Part shown: in pieces, positions 9,003-16,631 of the stretch
Position numbering within the stretch: position 1 is the stretch's first letter
Layout of the letters: each line of letters begins with the position of its first letter
Assembly: GCF_022206305.1 (NCBI RefSeq)
Contig: NZ_JAKOIW010000026.1
Span: 1-51,190 of the forward strand
Direction of reading: 5' to 3'
Source: Gordonia sp. 'Campus'
Lineage (GTDB): Bacteria > Actinomycetota > Actinomycetes > Mycobacteriales > Mycobacteriaceae
DNA: 51,190 bases
The notes under the pieces: model-generated
Database searches by the model: none
Seen by the model: only the letters and a program-made list of their open reading frames with translations
Told to the model about the DNA's origin: nothing
Program-made: the position numbers and the translations under genes

Positions 9003-9055
9003 CCTTGGCGCGTTTAACGAGTAGGTAACGCAACCTAACGTCCCGGACACGCAGA

Positions 9056-9065
9056 ACGTATACGA
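9056..9065. promoter_or_regulatory. Predicted GntR operator 2
   Basis: A second near-copy, ACGTATACGA, shares the eight-base core CGTATACG with operator 1 and ends nine bases before the permease ATG at 9074. No clear ribosome-binding site is visible, so binding here would block transcription or early translation. An extra inverted repeat (TAGGT...ACCTA, 9022-9037) lies between the two sites. Confidence 0.65.
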
Positions 9066-9073
9066 ATTACGGC

Positions 9074-10441
9074 ATGCACAAACTCGTCAGAGCCCGCGCC
9101 GGCACACTCGGCGTCACCGGGTGGTGGCGCACCGGTGTCTTCGGTGCCCAGCACGTCATCGTCATGTACACCGGCTGCGTCACCGTTCCCCTGGTCTTCG
9201 GCGCCGCCCTCGGCCTCGACCGGCAGACCATCGGCATGCTCGTCAACGCCGACCTGTTGATCGCCGGCATCGTGACCATCATCCAGGCTGCGGGCATCGG
9301 GAAGTTCCTGGGTGCCCGCATGCCGGTGGTCGCAGGCGCATCGTTCACCGCGGTCACGCCGATGATCCTCATCGGCCAGGAGTACGGCCTCAACGCGGTC
9401 TACGGCTCGATGATCGGCGCGGGCGTGTTCGCCATCCTGATGGCGGTCCCGTTCTCGAAGCTGCTGCGCTTCTTCCCACCCGCGGTCCGCGGCGCCGCGG
9501 TCACGATGATCGGCCTCTCGCTCATCGGCAAGGCCGTGTCCATGATCTTCGACGACGAGCCCGCCGACGGGACCCGGCTGTCCCTGGCCCTCGGCATCGT
9601 CATCGTGGTGGTCGCGCTGATGCGCTACGGAACCGGATTCCTGCGTCAGGCAGCGGTTCTCATCGCCCTGGTGCTGGGCACCGGTGCCGCCGCAGCGATG
9701 TCGCTGACCGACTTCTCCGGGGTCGGCGGCGCCGCGTGGTTCGGCGTCCCCGAGCCGTTCTTCTTCGGCGCCCCGACCTTCCCCCTCGCCGGCATCATCT
9801 CGATGAGCATCGTGATGATCGTCATCTTCATCGAGTCCACGGCGTACATGATGGCGATCTCGGAGACCACCGGAATCGACGCCGACCCGCCACGCATCGC
9901 CCGCGGCCTCGCCGCCGACGGCGTCTCCGCGGTTCTCGCCGGCGCGTGGACCTCGTTCCCGGACACCATCTTCGCGCAGAACGTCAGCCTCGTCCGGCTC
10001 ACGAAGGTGACGAGCCGGACGGTGGTCGTCGTCGCGGGGGCGATCCTGATCGTCCTCGCCGTGATCCCGAAGCTCGGCGAGACCATCGCCAGCCTGCCCG
10101 GTGCCGTCATCGGCTCGGTGAGCCTGGTGATGTTCGCGACGGTCGCCGGAACCGGTATCGCCACTCTGTCCAAGGTCGACTACCGCGACAACGACAACCT
10201 GCTGATCGTGTCCCTCGCGCTGGGGGCGGGCATGATCCCGGTCGTCGCGAAGGACGTGTACAGCAACTTCCCGGCCGAGGTGCAGATCATCTTCGGCAAC
10301 GCGATCAACAGCGCGGTGATCACCGCCTTCGTGCTGAACCTCTTCTTCCATCATCTGCCCGGCCGCAAGCGTTCCGACCGGGGCGGTCGCACCGATCCGC
10401 CCACGGCGGACCCCATCACCGACAAGGAGACCGTGGCGTGA
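9074..10441 (+). CDS. NCS2-family nucleobase:cation symporter
   Basis: Membrane permease of 455 residues with about fourteen helices, from the nucleobase-cation symporter-2 (uracil/xanthine permease) family. Recognisable are the QHVIVMYTG start of TM1, the GASFTAVTPM segment of TM3, and the family motif region around IFIESTAYMMAISE and NTIFAQNVSL-like FPDTIFAQNVSLVRLTKV. It should import a uracil-like, barbiturate-like or triazine ring compound by H+ or Na+ symport. Its stop overlaps the GTG of the ring-opening hydrolase, fixing uptake and hydrolysis in one operon under the GntR operators. Confidence 0.93.
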   Translation: MHKLVRARAGTLGVTGWWRTGVFGAQHVIVMYTGCVTVPLVFGAALGLDRQTIGMLVNADLLIAGIVTIIQAAGIGKFLGARMPVVAGASFTAVTPMILIGQEYGLNAVYGSMIGAGVFAILMAVPFSKLLRFFPPAVRGAAVTMIGLSLIGKAVSMIFDDEPADGTRLSLALGIVIVVVALMRYGTGFLRQAAVLIALVLGTGAAAAMSLTDFSGVGGAAWFGVPEPFFFGAPTFPLAGIISMSIVMIVIFIESTAYMMAISETTGIDADPPRIARGLAADGVSAVLAGAWTSFPDTIFAQNVSLVRLTKVTSRTVVVVAGAILIVLAVIPKLGETIASLPGAVIGSVSLVMFATVAGTGIATLSKVDYRDNDNLLIVSLALGAGMIPVVAKDVYSNFPAEVQIIFGNAINSAVITAFVLNLFFHHLPGRKRSDRGGRTDPPTADPITDKETVA

Positions 10442-11508
10442 CCGGCGTACGACTGCTGACCGTCCCCACCACCGGACCAGACGACACAGCCGCACTGGAC
10501 ATGTTGGCCGAGAACGGATCGTCGATCGACGACGTCCTCGCCGTGGTCGGCAAGACCGAGGGCAACGGTTGCGTCAACGATTTCAGCCGGACCCTGGCCG
10601 CGGCTGCCTGGGGACCACGACTGACCGATGACGCGATCACGGTGTTCTCCGGTGGAACCGAAGGTGTTCTCGCACCGCACGTGAACCTGCTCGTCGCCGA
10701 CGACTCCCGCGACCCCCGCCACGACCGGGGCCTCGTCGCGGCCGTCGGGACCACCCCGGTGATCCCGCTCGAGGAACTGGGGCGTGCCGGTCAGTGCGAA
10801 GCGGTCCGGGACACCGTCGCCAAACTCCTCGTCGATCTCGGCATCGGTTCGGACGACGTGCACCTGGTGCTCGTCAAATGCCCCCTGCTCACCTCGACCG
10901 ACATCGCCGGATTGCGTAGCCGCGGTGTCGAACCCGTCAGCGACGACACCTATGAGTCGATGGCGCGCTCGCGTGCGGCCAGTTCTCTGGGCGTCGCCGC
11001 GGCACTGGGCGAGATCGACGACGACACGGCGCAGGCGGCGCTGCTGGGTCTGCGTCAGGCGTGGTCCAACCGGGCATCGGCCAGCGCCGGCGCCGAACTG
11101 GACACCTGCCACGTCCTGGTCCTCGGCGAGAGCCCGGCGGCGTCGAACCCGTTGCGGGCGTTGCACACCGAGATGACCGACGCCTATGACCTCGCCGCGC
11201 TGCAGGACGCTGCTGCCGTCGTCGCCCGCGCGGGCGGCCGGATCCGGCAGTTGTTCGTCAAGGCCGAGTCCGATCCCACGGGGACCATCCGGGGGCTGCG
11301 TCACACCATGCTCACCGACTCCGACATCAACGCCACCCGTCACGCACGGGCCGCGGTCGGCGCGCTCGCCGCCGCGGTCAAGGGCGACGGAGCCGTGTAC
11401 GTCTCCGGCGGAGCCGAACACCAGGGCCGCCCCGGCGGCGGCAGCGTCACCGTCGTCTACGAGGTCGAGCCCCCGACCGACACCCCGAATCCAGGAGCAC
11501 TCCGATGA
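10438..11508 (+). CDS. Ring-opening amidohydrolase (barbiturase/cyanuric acid hydrolase family)
   Basis: Enzyme of 356 residues built of three repeated subdomains, as known for AtzD, TrzD and barbiturase. The three active-site lysines of the family fall at about 39 (VVGKTEGNG), 147 (VLVKCPLL) and 275 (LFVKAESD); the paired serine segments are SGGTEG (~71), ARSRAASSLG (~177-185) and SGGAEHQGRPGGGS near the C-terminus. It hydrolyses a cyclic ureide amide bond: barbiturate to ureidomalonate or cyanuric acid to carboxybiuret. The sequence alone does not decide between these. The GTG start overlaps the permease stop by four bases and its stop overlaps the next ATG. Confidence 0.92.
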   Translation: MTGVRLLTVPTTGPDDTAALDMLAENGSSIDDVLAVVGKTEGNGCVNDFSRTLAAAAWGPRLTDDAITVFSGGTEGVLAPHVNLLVADDSRDPRHDRGLVAAVGTTPVIPLEELGRAGQCEAVRDTVAKLLVDLGIGSDDVHLVLVKCPLLTSTDIAGLRSRGVEPVSDDTYESMARSRAASSLGVAAALGEIDDDTAQAALLGLRQAWSNRASASAGAELDTCHVLVLGESPAASNPLRALHTEMTDAYDLAALQDAAAVVARAGGRIRQLFVKAESDPTGTIRGLRHTMLTDSDINATRHARAAVGALAAAVKGDGAVYVSGGAEHQGRPGGGSVTVVYEVEPPTDTPNPGALR

Positions 11509-12209
11509 CCCCCACCGTCGACGCCCACCCCTATGCCTGGCCCTACGACGGCACACTCGACGTCCGGCGCACCGCCCTGTTGCTGATCGACTGGCAGGTC
11601 GACTTCTGCGGTCCGGGTGGATATGTCGACTCGATGGGATACGACCTGTCGTTGACCAGAGTCGGGCTCGCGCCGACCGCGACGGTCCTGGATGCCTGCC
11701 GAGACGCCGGGATGCTGGTCGTGCACACCCGCGAAGGTCATCGACCCGACCTCACCGACCTGCCGGCCAACAAACGCTGGCGATCGGCTCGCGCCGGCGC
11801 CGAGATCGGTTCGACCGGACCCTGCGGCCGGATCCTCGTCCGCGGCGAGCCCGGGTGGGAGATCGTTCCCGAGGTCGCTCCCCTTCCGGGCGAGCCCATC
11901 ATCGACAAACCCGGCAAAGGCGCGTTCTATGCCACCGATCTCGACCTGATCCTGCGGGCGGCCGGGATCACCCACCTGATCCTCACCGGGATCACCACCG
12001 ACGTCTGCGTCCACACCACGATGCGCGAGGCGAACGACCGCGGATTCGAGTGCCTGGTGCTGTCGGACTGCACGGGGGCGACCGACCACGATCACCACCT
12101 GGCCGCACTGAGCATGATCGCTATGCAGGGCGGGGTCTTCGGGGCGACGGCGACGTCGGCGCAGCTGATGCGCACCCTCGACTCGGTCACCGCGACAGTC
12201 GGCTCGTGA
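11505..12209 (+). CDS. Isochorismatase-family cysteine hydrolase, biuret-hydrolase-like
   Basis: Cytosolic amidohydrolase of 234 residues with the cysteine-hydrolase triad: Asp 29 (LLLIDWQVDF), Lys 135 (IIDKPGKGAF) and Cys 168 (GITTDVCVHTTMREAND). The spacing of the three equals that remembered for biuret hydrolase BiuH with a constant offset of seven, which favours an acyclic ureide such as biuret, or a ureido acid, as substrate. It follows the ring-opening hydrolase by ATGA overlap and would act on its product. RutB-like ureidoacrylate hydrolysis is an alternative. No allophanate hydrolase is present in the window. Confidence 0.88.
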   Translation: MTPTVDAHPYAWPYDGTLDVRRTALLLIDWQVDFCGPGGYVDSMGYDLSLTRVGLAPTATVLDACRDAGMLVVHTREGHRPDLTDLPANKRWRSARAGAEIGSTGPCGRILVRGEPGWEIVPEVAPLPGEPIIDKPGKGAFYATDLDLILRAAGITHLILTGITTDVCVHTTMREANDRGFECLVLSDCTGATDHDHHLAALSMIAMQGGVFGATATSAQLMRTLDSVTATVGS

Positions 12210-12853
12210 CGGCACCGCGGCGCGCGGTCCTGGTCTGCGGCGTGGCCACCGACCCACCGGTGTGGGATTCGACGGCCCGCGCCCTCGTCGCGGCGGGTTT
12301 CGATGTCGACGTGCCCGTCCGCCCCCAATCCGGTTGCCTGGACACCGAAGTCGGGTTCCTCGCGCCCCTGTGCCAAGGGGCGTTGGTCCTCGGCGTGAGC
12401 GGGGGCGCCACGCTCGGCCTCGAATTGGCCGCCCGCGGCGTCGAGATGGCGATGGCCGTTCTGCACGAACCGGCCGCCGGATCACTCGCGCCGGGCCTGC
12501 TCGACCACGTCGTGGACGGGTTCCGGCAGTCCGGCGTCCCGGGTTTCGGGCGGGCGCTCTACGGCCCGGGCTGGAGCGCGGAGATGACGTCGGCCGACAT
12601 AGCTGTCGTAGCACGAGAACTCGCGATGTTCCGCGCGTTCGAGCCCCGGAAACCACTCATCGACGCCGCGTCGGTGACCGTCACGGTGGGTGAGCGGTCG
12701 TCGGCCGCACGGCACGCATCGGTCGACGCCGTCGCCGATCGGTGCGGGTTCCGCCGACGCGTACTCGACGGGACGTCGCACGCGGCGCACCTGGACCACG
12801 CGTTCGGACCCCTGATCGACGAGCTGGCGTCGACACATCGTGCCGCCCGGTGA
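12206..12853 (+). CDS. Alpha/beta-fold hydrolase
   Basis: Protein of 215 residues with a compact alpha/beta-hydrolase fold: nucleophile elbow GVSGGATLG (Ser near 72) and a C-terminal SHAAHLDHAF segment that would carry the catalytic His. The cap domain is short. The GTG start overlaps the stop of the cysteine hydrolase (GTGA), so it is the fourth and last gene of the ring-degradation operon. Its substrate is unknown; the position suggests it processes or proofreads a pathway intermediate. It ends ten bases before the convergent sterol-desaturase-like gene. Confidence 0.75.
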   Translation: MTAPRRAVLVCGVATDPPVWDSTARALVAAGFDVDVPVRPQSGCLDTEVGFLAPLCQGALVLGVSGGATLGLELAARGVEMAMAVLHEPAAGSLAPGLLDHVVDGFRQSGVPGFGRALYGPGWSAEMTSADIAVVARELAMFRAFEPRKPLIDAASVTVTVGERSSAARHASVDAVADRCGFRRRVLDGTSHAAHLDHAFGPLIDELASTHRAAR

Positions 12854-12862
12854 AAGACCGCC

Positions 12863-13606
12863 TCAGTTCCTGACCGCCGGGCGGTCCCGCAGTGCGTGCA
12901 GGTCCTTGGCGGTCGGCGACTTCTCGACCGATTCGGGGTCGGGGTAGGTGTGCAGCAGGCGGTCGACGGTGCCCGCGGTGGTGACGGCGAACCAGTAGTG
13001 CTCATTGCGGTAGTGGTGGAACCGGTGATTGCGCCACAGCCTGCGGTAGAACGCGTGCCGGGGACGGTAGTCGGAGTGGATCAGGTAGTGCGTCCACTCG
13101 TACACCAGCCCGATCGCCGCCAGCACCGTCATGAAGGTCAGTCCGCGTTGGGGACTGGCGAACACCACGAGGCCCACTGCGACGGCCACGAGCACCACCG
13201 TTACCAGAACCTGCCACGGAATGAAGACCAGCGGGATGTCCCGCGGATCCGAGTGGTGCTCACGATGTTTGCGGGCGACGAGGGGGTCGATCGTGACCGG
13301 CCCGAGCCGCTTGGGTCGCCAATGCAGGACGAAGACGTGGATCAGCCACTCCACCGCCGGGAAACTCGCGATCATCACCACGGGCACGAGGAGATCGGCG
13401 ATCCCCCAGTCACCCAACCACGTCCGCGCGGCCAGCGCGATCGAGAAGAACCCGAACATGATCCAGGGCGACGGGTGCCGGAGGAACTCGGCGAACGCGG
13501 CACGCAGGGTCATCGACCGGCGTGACCTCATGCGGCGTTCCTCGGCGGCGACCTGCCGTCGCGCCCTGTTGTCGATGCGCTCGGCGTCGAGGTCGTCGGT
13601 GGACAT
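12863..13606 (-). CDS. Sterol desaturase/fatty acid hydroxylase superfamily membrane protein
   Basis: Integral membrane diiron protein of 247 residues. All His clusters of the superfamily are present: EWLIHVFVLH, RKHREHHSD, EWTHYLIHSD and RNHRFHHYRNEHYWF, spaced around four hydrophobic helices. It should hydroxylate or desaturate a lipid or terpenoid chain; related actinobacterial enzymes act on carotenoids and fatty acids, and the substrate here is not determinable. The first 35 residues are charged and cytosolic. Its ATG shares one base with the stop of the FadR-type regulator upstream, so the two are co-transcribed. Confidence 0.9.
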   Translation of the reverse strand: MSTDDLDAERIDNRARRQVAAEERRMRSRRSMTLRAAFAEFLRHPSPWIMFGFFSIALAARTWLGDWGIADLLVPVVMIASFPAVEWLIHVFVLHWRPKRLGPVTIDPLVARKHREHHSDPRDIPLVFIPWQVLVTVVLVAVAVGLVVFASPQRGLTFMTVLAAIGLVYEWTHYLIHSDYRPRHAFYRRLWRNHRFHHYRNEHYWFAVTTAGTVDRLLHTYPDPESVEKSPTAKDLHALRDRPAVRN

Positions 13607-14349
13607 CAGTTTCCCTCTCCTGCTGTGGTTTCTGCTGCTTGGAGTGCCTGACAGAGTTCGAGCAACGCGGCCGTGGCGGGTGCGAGCAGGTCACGGGCAG
13701 CACTCTCCGCACGCCCGGCGTCGTGCGCCGCGATGGCCGTGACGAGAGCCCGGTAACCCGCGATGTTCCCGACTTCGGGCTCCAGGACCGCCGCGAGCGC
13801 GGGGACCGCCGGCTCATACGCGGCGCGCAGCGAGTTGTACATGAGCCGGAACGCGATCGAGTCGGCCGCGTCGATGACCGTGCTCCAGAACTCCAGCGCC
13901 ACGACCTGCTGTCCGACGGGATTGGGTTCGGCCGCCAACTCGGTGACCACCGTCTCGAGTCGCGCGAGGTGCCCGTCGTCGGCTCGTTGCGCTGCCAGTC
14001 GGGCGACATCCGGCCCGATCGCCGCCCGCGCCTCGACGATCGAACGGGCCACCCCGGGTACCAGCGCGCCGCCCCGGATCAGCAGGCGCGGAAGCAGATC
14101 GAGACCGCCCGAGCGGGCGATGTCCTGAACCCGCGCACCGTCGCCTTGACGAATGGTGACCAGACCCGCGGCGGCCACACGCTTGAGGGCTTCGCGCACG
14201 GTCGGCCGGGAGACACCGAGGATGCGGGCGAGCTCCCGCTCACTGGGCAGCGCCTCACCCGCCGACAGATCACCCGAGAGCACGCCCTCGACGATCTGAT
14301 CGAACACGATCTCGGGTGCGGTCTGCTGCGACACGGGCTCGAACGGCAT
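13606..14349 (-). CDS. FadR/GntR-family (FCD) transcriptional regulator
   Basis: Regulator of 247 residues: winged HTH at about 10-80 (LPSERELARILGVSRPTVREALKRVAAAGLVTI) and a C-terminal helical FCD domain. A perfect FadR-type operator, TGGTCAGACCA, lies at 14386-14396, 37 bases before its start, implying autoregulation together with the downstream desaturase-like gene and possibly the divergent PNPOx-like gene. The ligand could be an acyl-CoA or organic acid; this follows from the family only. Confidence 0.9.
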   Translation of the reverse strand: MPFEPVSQQTAPEIVFDQIVEGVLSGDLSAGEALPSERELARILGVSRPTVREALKRVAAAGLVTIRQGDGARVQDIARSGGLDLLPRLLIRGGALVPGVARSIVEARAAIGPDVARLAAQRADDGHLARLETVVTELAAEPNPVGQQVVALEFWSTVIDAADSIAFRLMYNSLRAAYEPAVPALAAVLEPEVGNIAGYRALVTAIAAHDAGRAESAARDLLAPATAALLELCQALQAAETTAGEGN

Positions 14350-14385
14350 GCGGCGACGGTAACGCCGACCGGACTGGTGGTCAAG

Positions 14386-14396
14386 TGGTCAGACCA
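14386..14396. promoter_or_regulatory. Predicted FadR-type operator
   Basis: Perfect 11-base palindrome TGGTCAGACCA in the 92-bp divergent region between the regulator gene (minus strand) and the gene at 14442 (plus strand). It matches the consensus known for FadR-subfamily regulators. A half site (TGGTCA) lies directly before it at 14378-14383. Confidence 0.75.
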
Positions 14397-14441
14397 ATCC
14401 TCCGTGAGGAATGTTCCGCCGACCAACGGGTTGTACCGACC

Positions 14442-14888
14442 ATGAGCGACACCGACGCGCCCCGAACGGACACCCTCGACGCCGACGACCTCGACTTCCT
14501 GGCCCGCCCCCTGCTCGGCTTCTTCTCGACGGCGTCCGGCCCGACACCCCCACAGCCACGACCGGTCTGGTTCGAGGCCACTGACGATGGTGAGATCCAG
14601 ATCTTCACCGGCCCCAAGTCGTTGAAGGTCCGTCGTCTCGACACCGACCCGCGCGCCTCCATCGTCGTCGCGACACCGGTCGAGGAGCGCGAACGCTGGA
14701 TCTCCGTTGCCGGCCCAGCCAGAGTCGAGACCGACGGCGCGGCCGCCCGTGAACTCGCGGCCCGGCTCGCCGACCGCTACTGGGACCTCGACGACCCTTC
14801 CCGCGCACAAGATCTCGCTGAGATCCTCGCCGATGAATGGGTGCGGATCGTCATCCGGCCCGAGAAGATCCGGCGCCTCAGTTTCTGA
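14442..14888 (+). CDS. Pyridoxamine 5'-phosphate oxidase-fold protein
   Basis: Small split-barrel flavin-binding-type protein of 148 residues. It begins with a typical helix (ADDLDFLARPLLGFFSTASG) followed by strands with PRPVWFEATDDGEIQIFTG and SLKVRRLDTDPRASIVV, the pattern of F420- or FMN-dependent members. Enzymatic role unknown: reductase, haem or flavin carrier are all possible. It diverges from the FadR-type gene across the operator at 14386 and meets the flavoprotein gene tail to tail four bases downstream. Confidence 0.8.
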   Translation: MSDTDAPRTDTLDADDLDFLARPLLGFFSTASGPTPPQPRPVWFEATDDGEIQIFTGPKSLKVRRLDTDPRASIVVATPVEERERWISVAGPARVETDGAAARELAARLADRYWDLDDPSRAQDLAEILADEWVRIVIRPEKIRRLSF

Positions 14889-14892
14889 CCGG

Positions 14893-16359
14893 TCACCTCA
14901 ACTGATCGAGGAGGCGCAGCCACACCTCGCTGACCGTCGGATACGACGGAACCGCGTGCCACAACCGCGACAACGGGACCTCGCCGACGATCGCCACCGT
15001 CGCCGAATGGACGAGATCGGCGGTCTGCGCACCCACGAAGGTGGCGCCGACGAGAACGTCGCGCTTCGCGTCGACGACGAGACACGCGTGCCCGGAGTAG
15101 TCGGCGTCGACGAGGTACGAGCCGGCGACCGAGATGTCGCCGTCGGCGACCCGTACATCGACACCGCTGTCTCTCGCCTGCTTCTCGGTCACCCCCACCG
15201 AAGCGACCCCCGGTCGGGTGAACACCACCTGCGGGACCGCACCGTGGTCGGCGCTCGCGACGAACCGGGGATCGTCGAGCGCTCGTCCCTCCGCGCGTGC
15301 GGCGATGACATCGCCCGCCACGCGCGCCTGGTATTTGCCCATGTGGGTCAACGCGTTCCGGCCGTTGACGTCCCCGACCGCGTACAACCACGGGCGGTCC
15401 GCAACGGTCAGCTGATCGTCCACGCGGATCGGACCACCCGGTTCGAGTTCCACCGTCTCCAGACCGAGATCGCCTGTGGCCGGCGACCTTCCAGCGGCCA
15501 CCAGGATCTCGTCGACGACGACATCCCCAGCGCCGTCCCCGGCGAGATGCACGGTGGCCGGACCTCCGTGGATGCGGCCGTAACCGGTGTGCGCGGCGTC
15601 GGGACGGTCCACGGACTCGATGGTGGTTCCGAAACGGATGTCGGCCCCGCGAGCCCGCAATGCGTCTGCGACCCGTTGCGAGACGAACGGTTCCATCTTC
15701 GGCAGCAACCGATCACCCCGGATGGCCATCACCACCTCGCGGGCGCCGAGGTCGAGCAACCAGGTGACCGCCTCGCAGGCCACGACACCGCCCCCGAGAA
15801 CCAGGACACGGTCCGGGATCTCGACGACGTTCGTCGCATCGCGGGATGTCCACGGGTTCGCCTCGACGAGCCCGGGTGTGGACGGGATCGACGCCGTGCT
15901 GCCGGTCGCCACGACCACCGCGTGCCGGGCGGTGACCACGGTGTCGCCGACGGTCACCTGTCGTTCGCCGGAGATCCGGCCGTGCCCGCGGAGTACGTGG
16001 ATTCCGGCGCCCTCGGCCCAGCGAACCTGACCGGCGTCATCATGACCCAGACCGCCATGACCGGGGCCGGATTCATCGCGGCTCGTCACGGTGTCCCGCC
16101 AACCGAGTACCGCGGCCGGGTCGGGTCGCTCCCCGCTCACCCGTTCCCGCGCCCCCGCCAGCGCGCGGGCGCTCGCGAGCGCAGCCCCCGGACCCAGCAG
16201 CGCCTTGCTCGGCATACACGCCCAATACGAGCACTCACCGCCCATCAACTCGTGCTCGATCACGACCGCCGTGCGATCGCTCCCCCGGATCGCGTAGTCG
16301 GCGACGTTCTCGCCGACCGGACCGCCACCGATCACGACGACGTCATAGGTGCGGTCCAT
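14893..16359 (-). CDS. FAD/NAD-dependent disulfide-reductase family oxidoreductase
   Basis: Flavoprotein of ~488 residues related to dihydrolipoyl dehydrogenase and mercuric reductase. It has the FAD site (VVVIGGGPVGENVADY), the redox CxxxxC pair (GGECSYWACMPSKAL), an NAD site (VLVLGGGVVACEA) and the second FAD motif (LYAVGDVNG). The C-terminal interface motif, normally HPT-E with the catalytic His, reads HAVPSYPTVSE, so the acid-base His appears replaced. True lipoamide chemistry is therefore uncertain. Four 15-bp tandem repeats at 16356-16415 each offer an in-frame start codon (ATG at 16359, 16374 and 16404, GTG at 16389); the innermost is used here. Confidence 0.85.
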   Translation of the reverse strand: MDRTYDVVVIGGGPVGENVADYAIRGSDRTAVVIEHELMGGECSYWACMPSKALLGPGAALASARALAGARERVSGERPDPAAVLGWRDTVTSRDESGPGHGGLGHDDAGQVRWAEGAGIHVLRGHGRISGERQVTVGDTVVTARHAVVVATGSTASIPSTPGLVEANPWTSRDATNVVEIPDRVLVLGGGVVACEAVTWLLDLGAREVVMAIRGDRLLPKMEPFVSQRVADALRARGADIRFGTTIESVDRPDAAHTGYGRIHGGPATVHLAGDGAGDVVVDEILVAAGRSPATGDLGLETVELEPGGPIRVDDQLTVADRPWLYAVGDVNGRNALTHMGKYQARVAGDVIAARAEGRALDDPRFVASADHGAVPQVVFTRPGVASVGVTEKQARDSGVDVRVADGDISVAGSYLVDADYSGHACLVVDAKRDVLVGATFVGAQTADLVHSATVAIVGEVPLSRLWHAVPSYPTVSEVWLRLLDQLR

Positions 16360-16415
16360 TGGTTCAGCGTCCATTGGTTCAGCGTCCACTGGTTCGGCGT
16401 CCATTGGTTCAGCGT
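16356..16415 (-). repeat. 15-bp tandem repeat (4 units) at a gene start
   Basis: Four head-to-tail 15-base units (16356-16370, 16371-16385, 16386-16400, 16401-16415); units 1, 2 and 4 are identical (CCATTGGTTCAGCGT on the plus strand) and unit 3 has two changes. Read on the minus strand they encode repeats of the pentapeptide MDAEP at the N-terminus of the flavoprotein, and each unit carries a potential start codon. Confidence 0.95.
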
Positions 16416-16474
16416 AGGTCGAGTGCCGCCGCGGTGACGGGGATCGGCCCTGCTCCCCAAGGTGCGGATGACAG

Positions 16475-16519
16475 CTGCGCTGGTTGTGGTGAACTGCGCT
16501 AGCCGTAACCAGCGCAGTT
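16475..16519. repeat. Overlapping inverted repeats (alternative hairpins)
   Basis: CTGCGCTGGTT (16475-16485) pairs with AACCAGCGCAG (16507-16517). Alternatively AACTGCGCT (16492-16500) pairs with AGCGCAGTT (16511-16519). The two stems share the right arm and are mutually exclusive. They lie in the 272-bp divergent region between the flavoprotein and M13 peptidase genes, which otherwise holds only the tandem repeat and promoters I cannot place. Confidence 0.8.
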
Positions 16520-16631
16520 GATGTCAGGTGGCGCATCTCTACCGGCCCTGCTCCGCGCGGAGCGGAGCGACGCCTGCCGCGGATTCCGCCCACGGCTGAC
16601 GCGGCTGACGAATTCGCGATCGGGTGTCAGG

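Noticed and set aside
9022..9037. A third GntR operator (TAGGT...ACCTA)
   Set aside because: It does not share the GTATAC core of the two flanking sites, so it is mentioned only as an extra inverted repeat.
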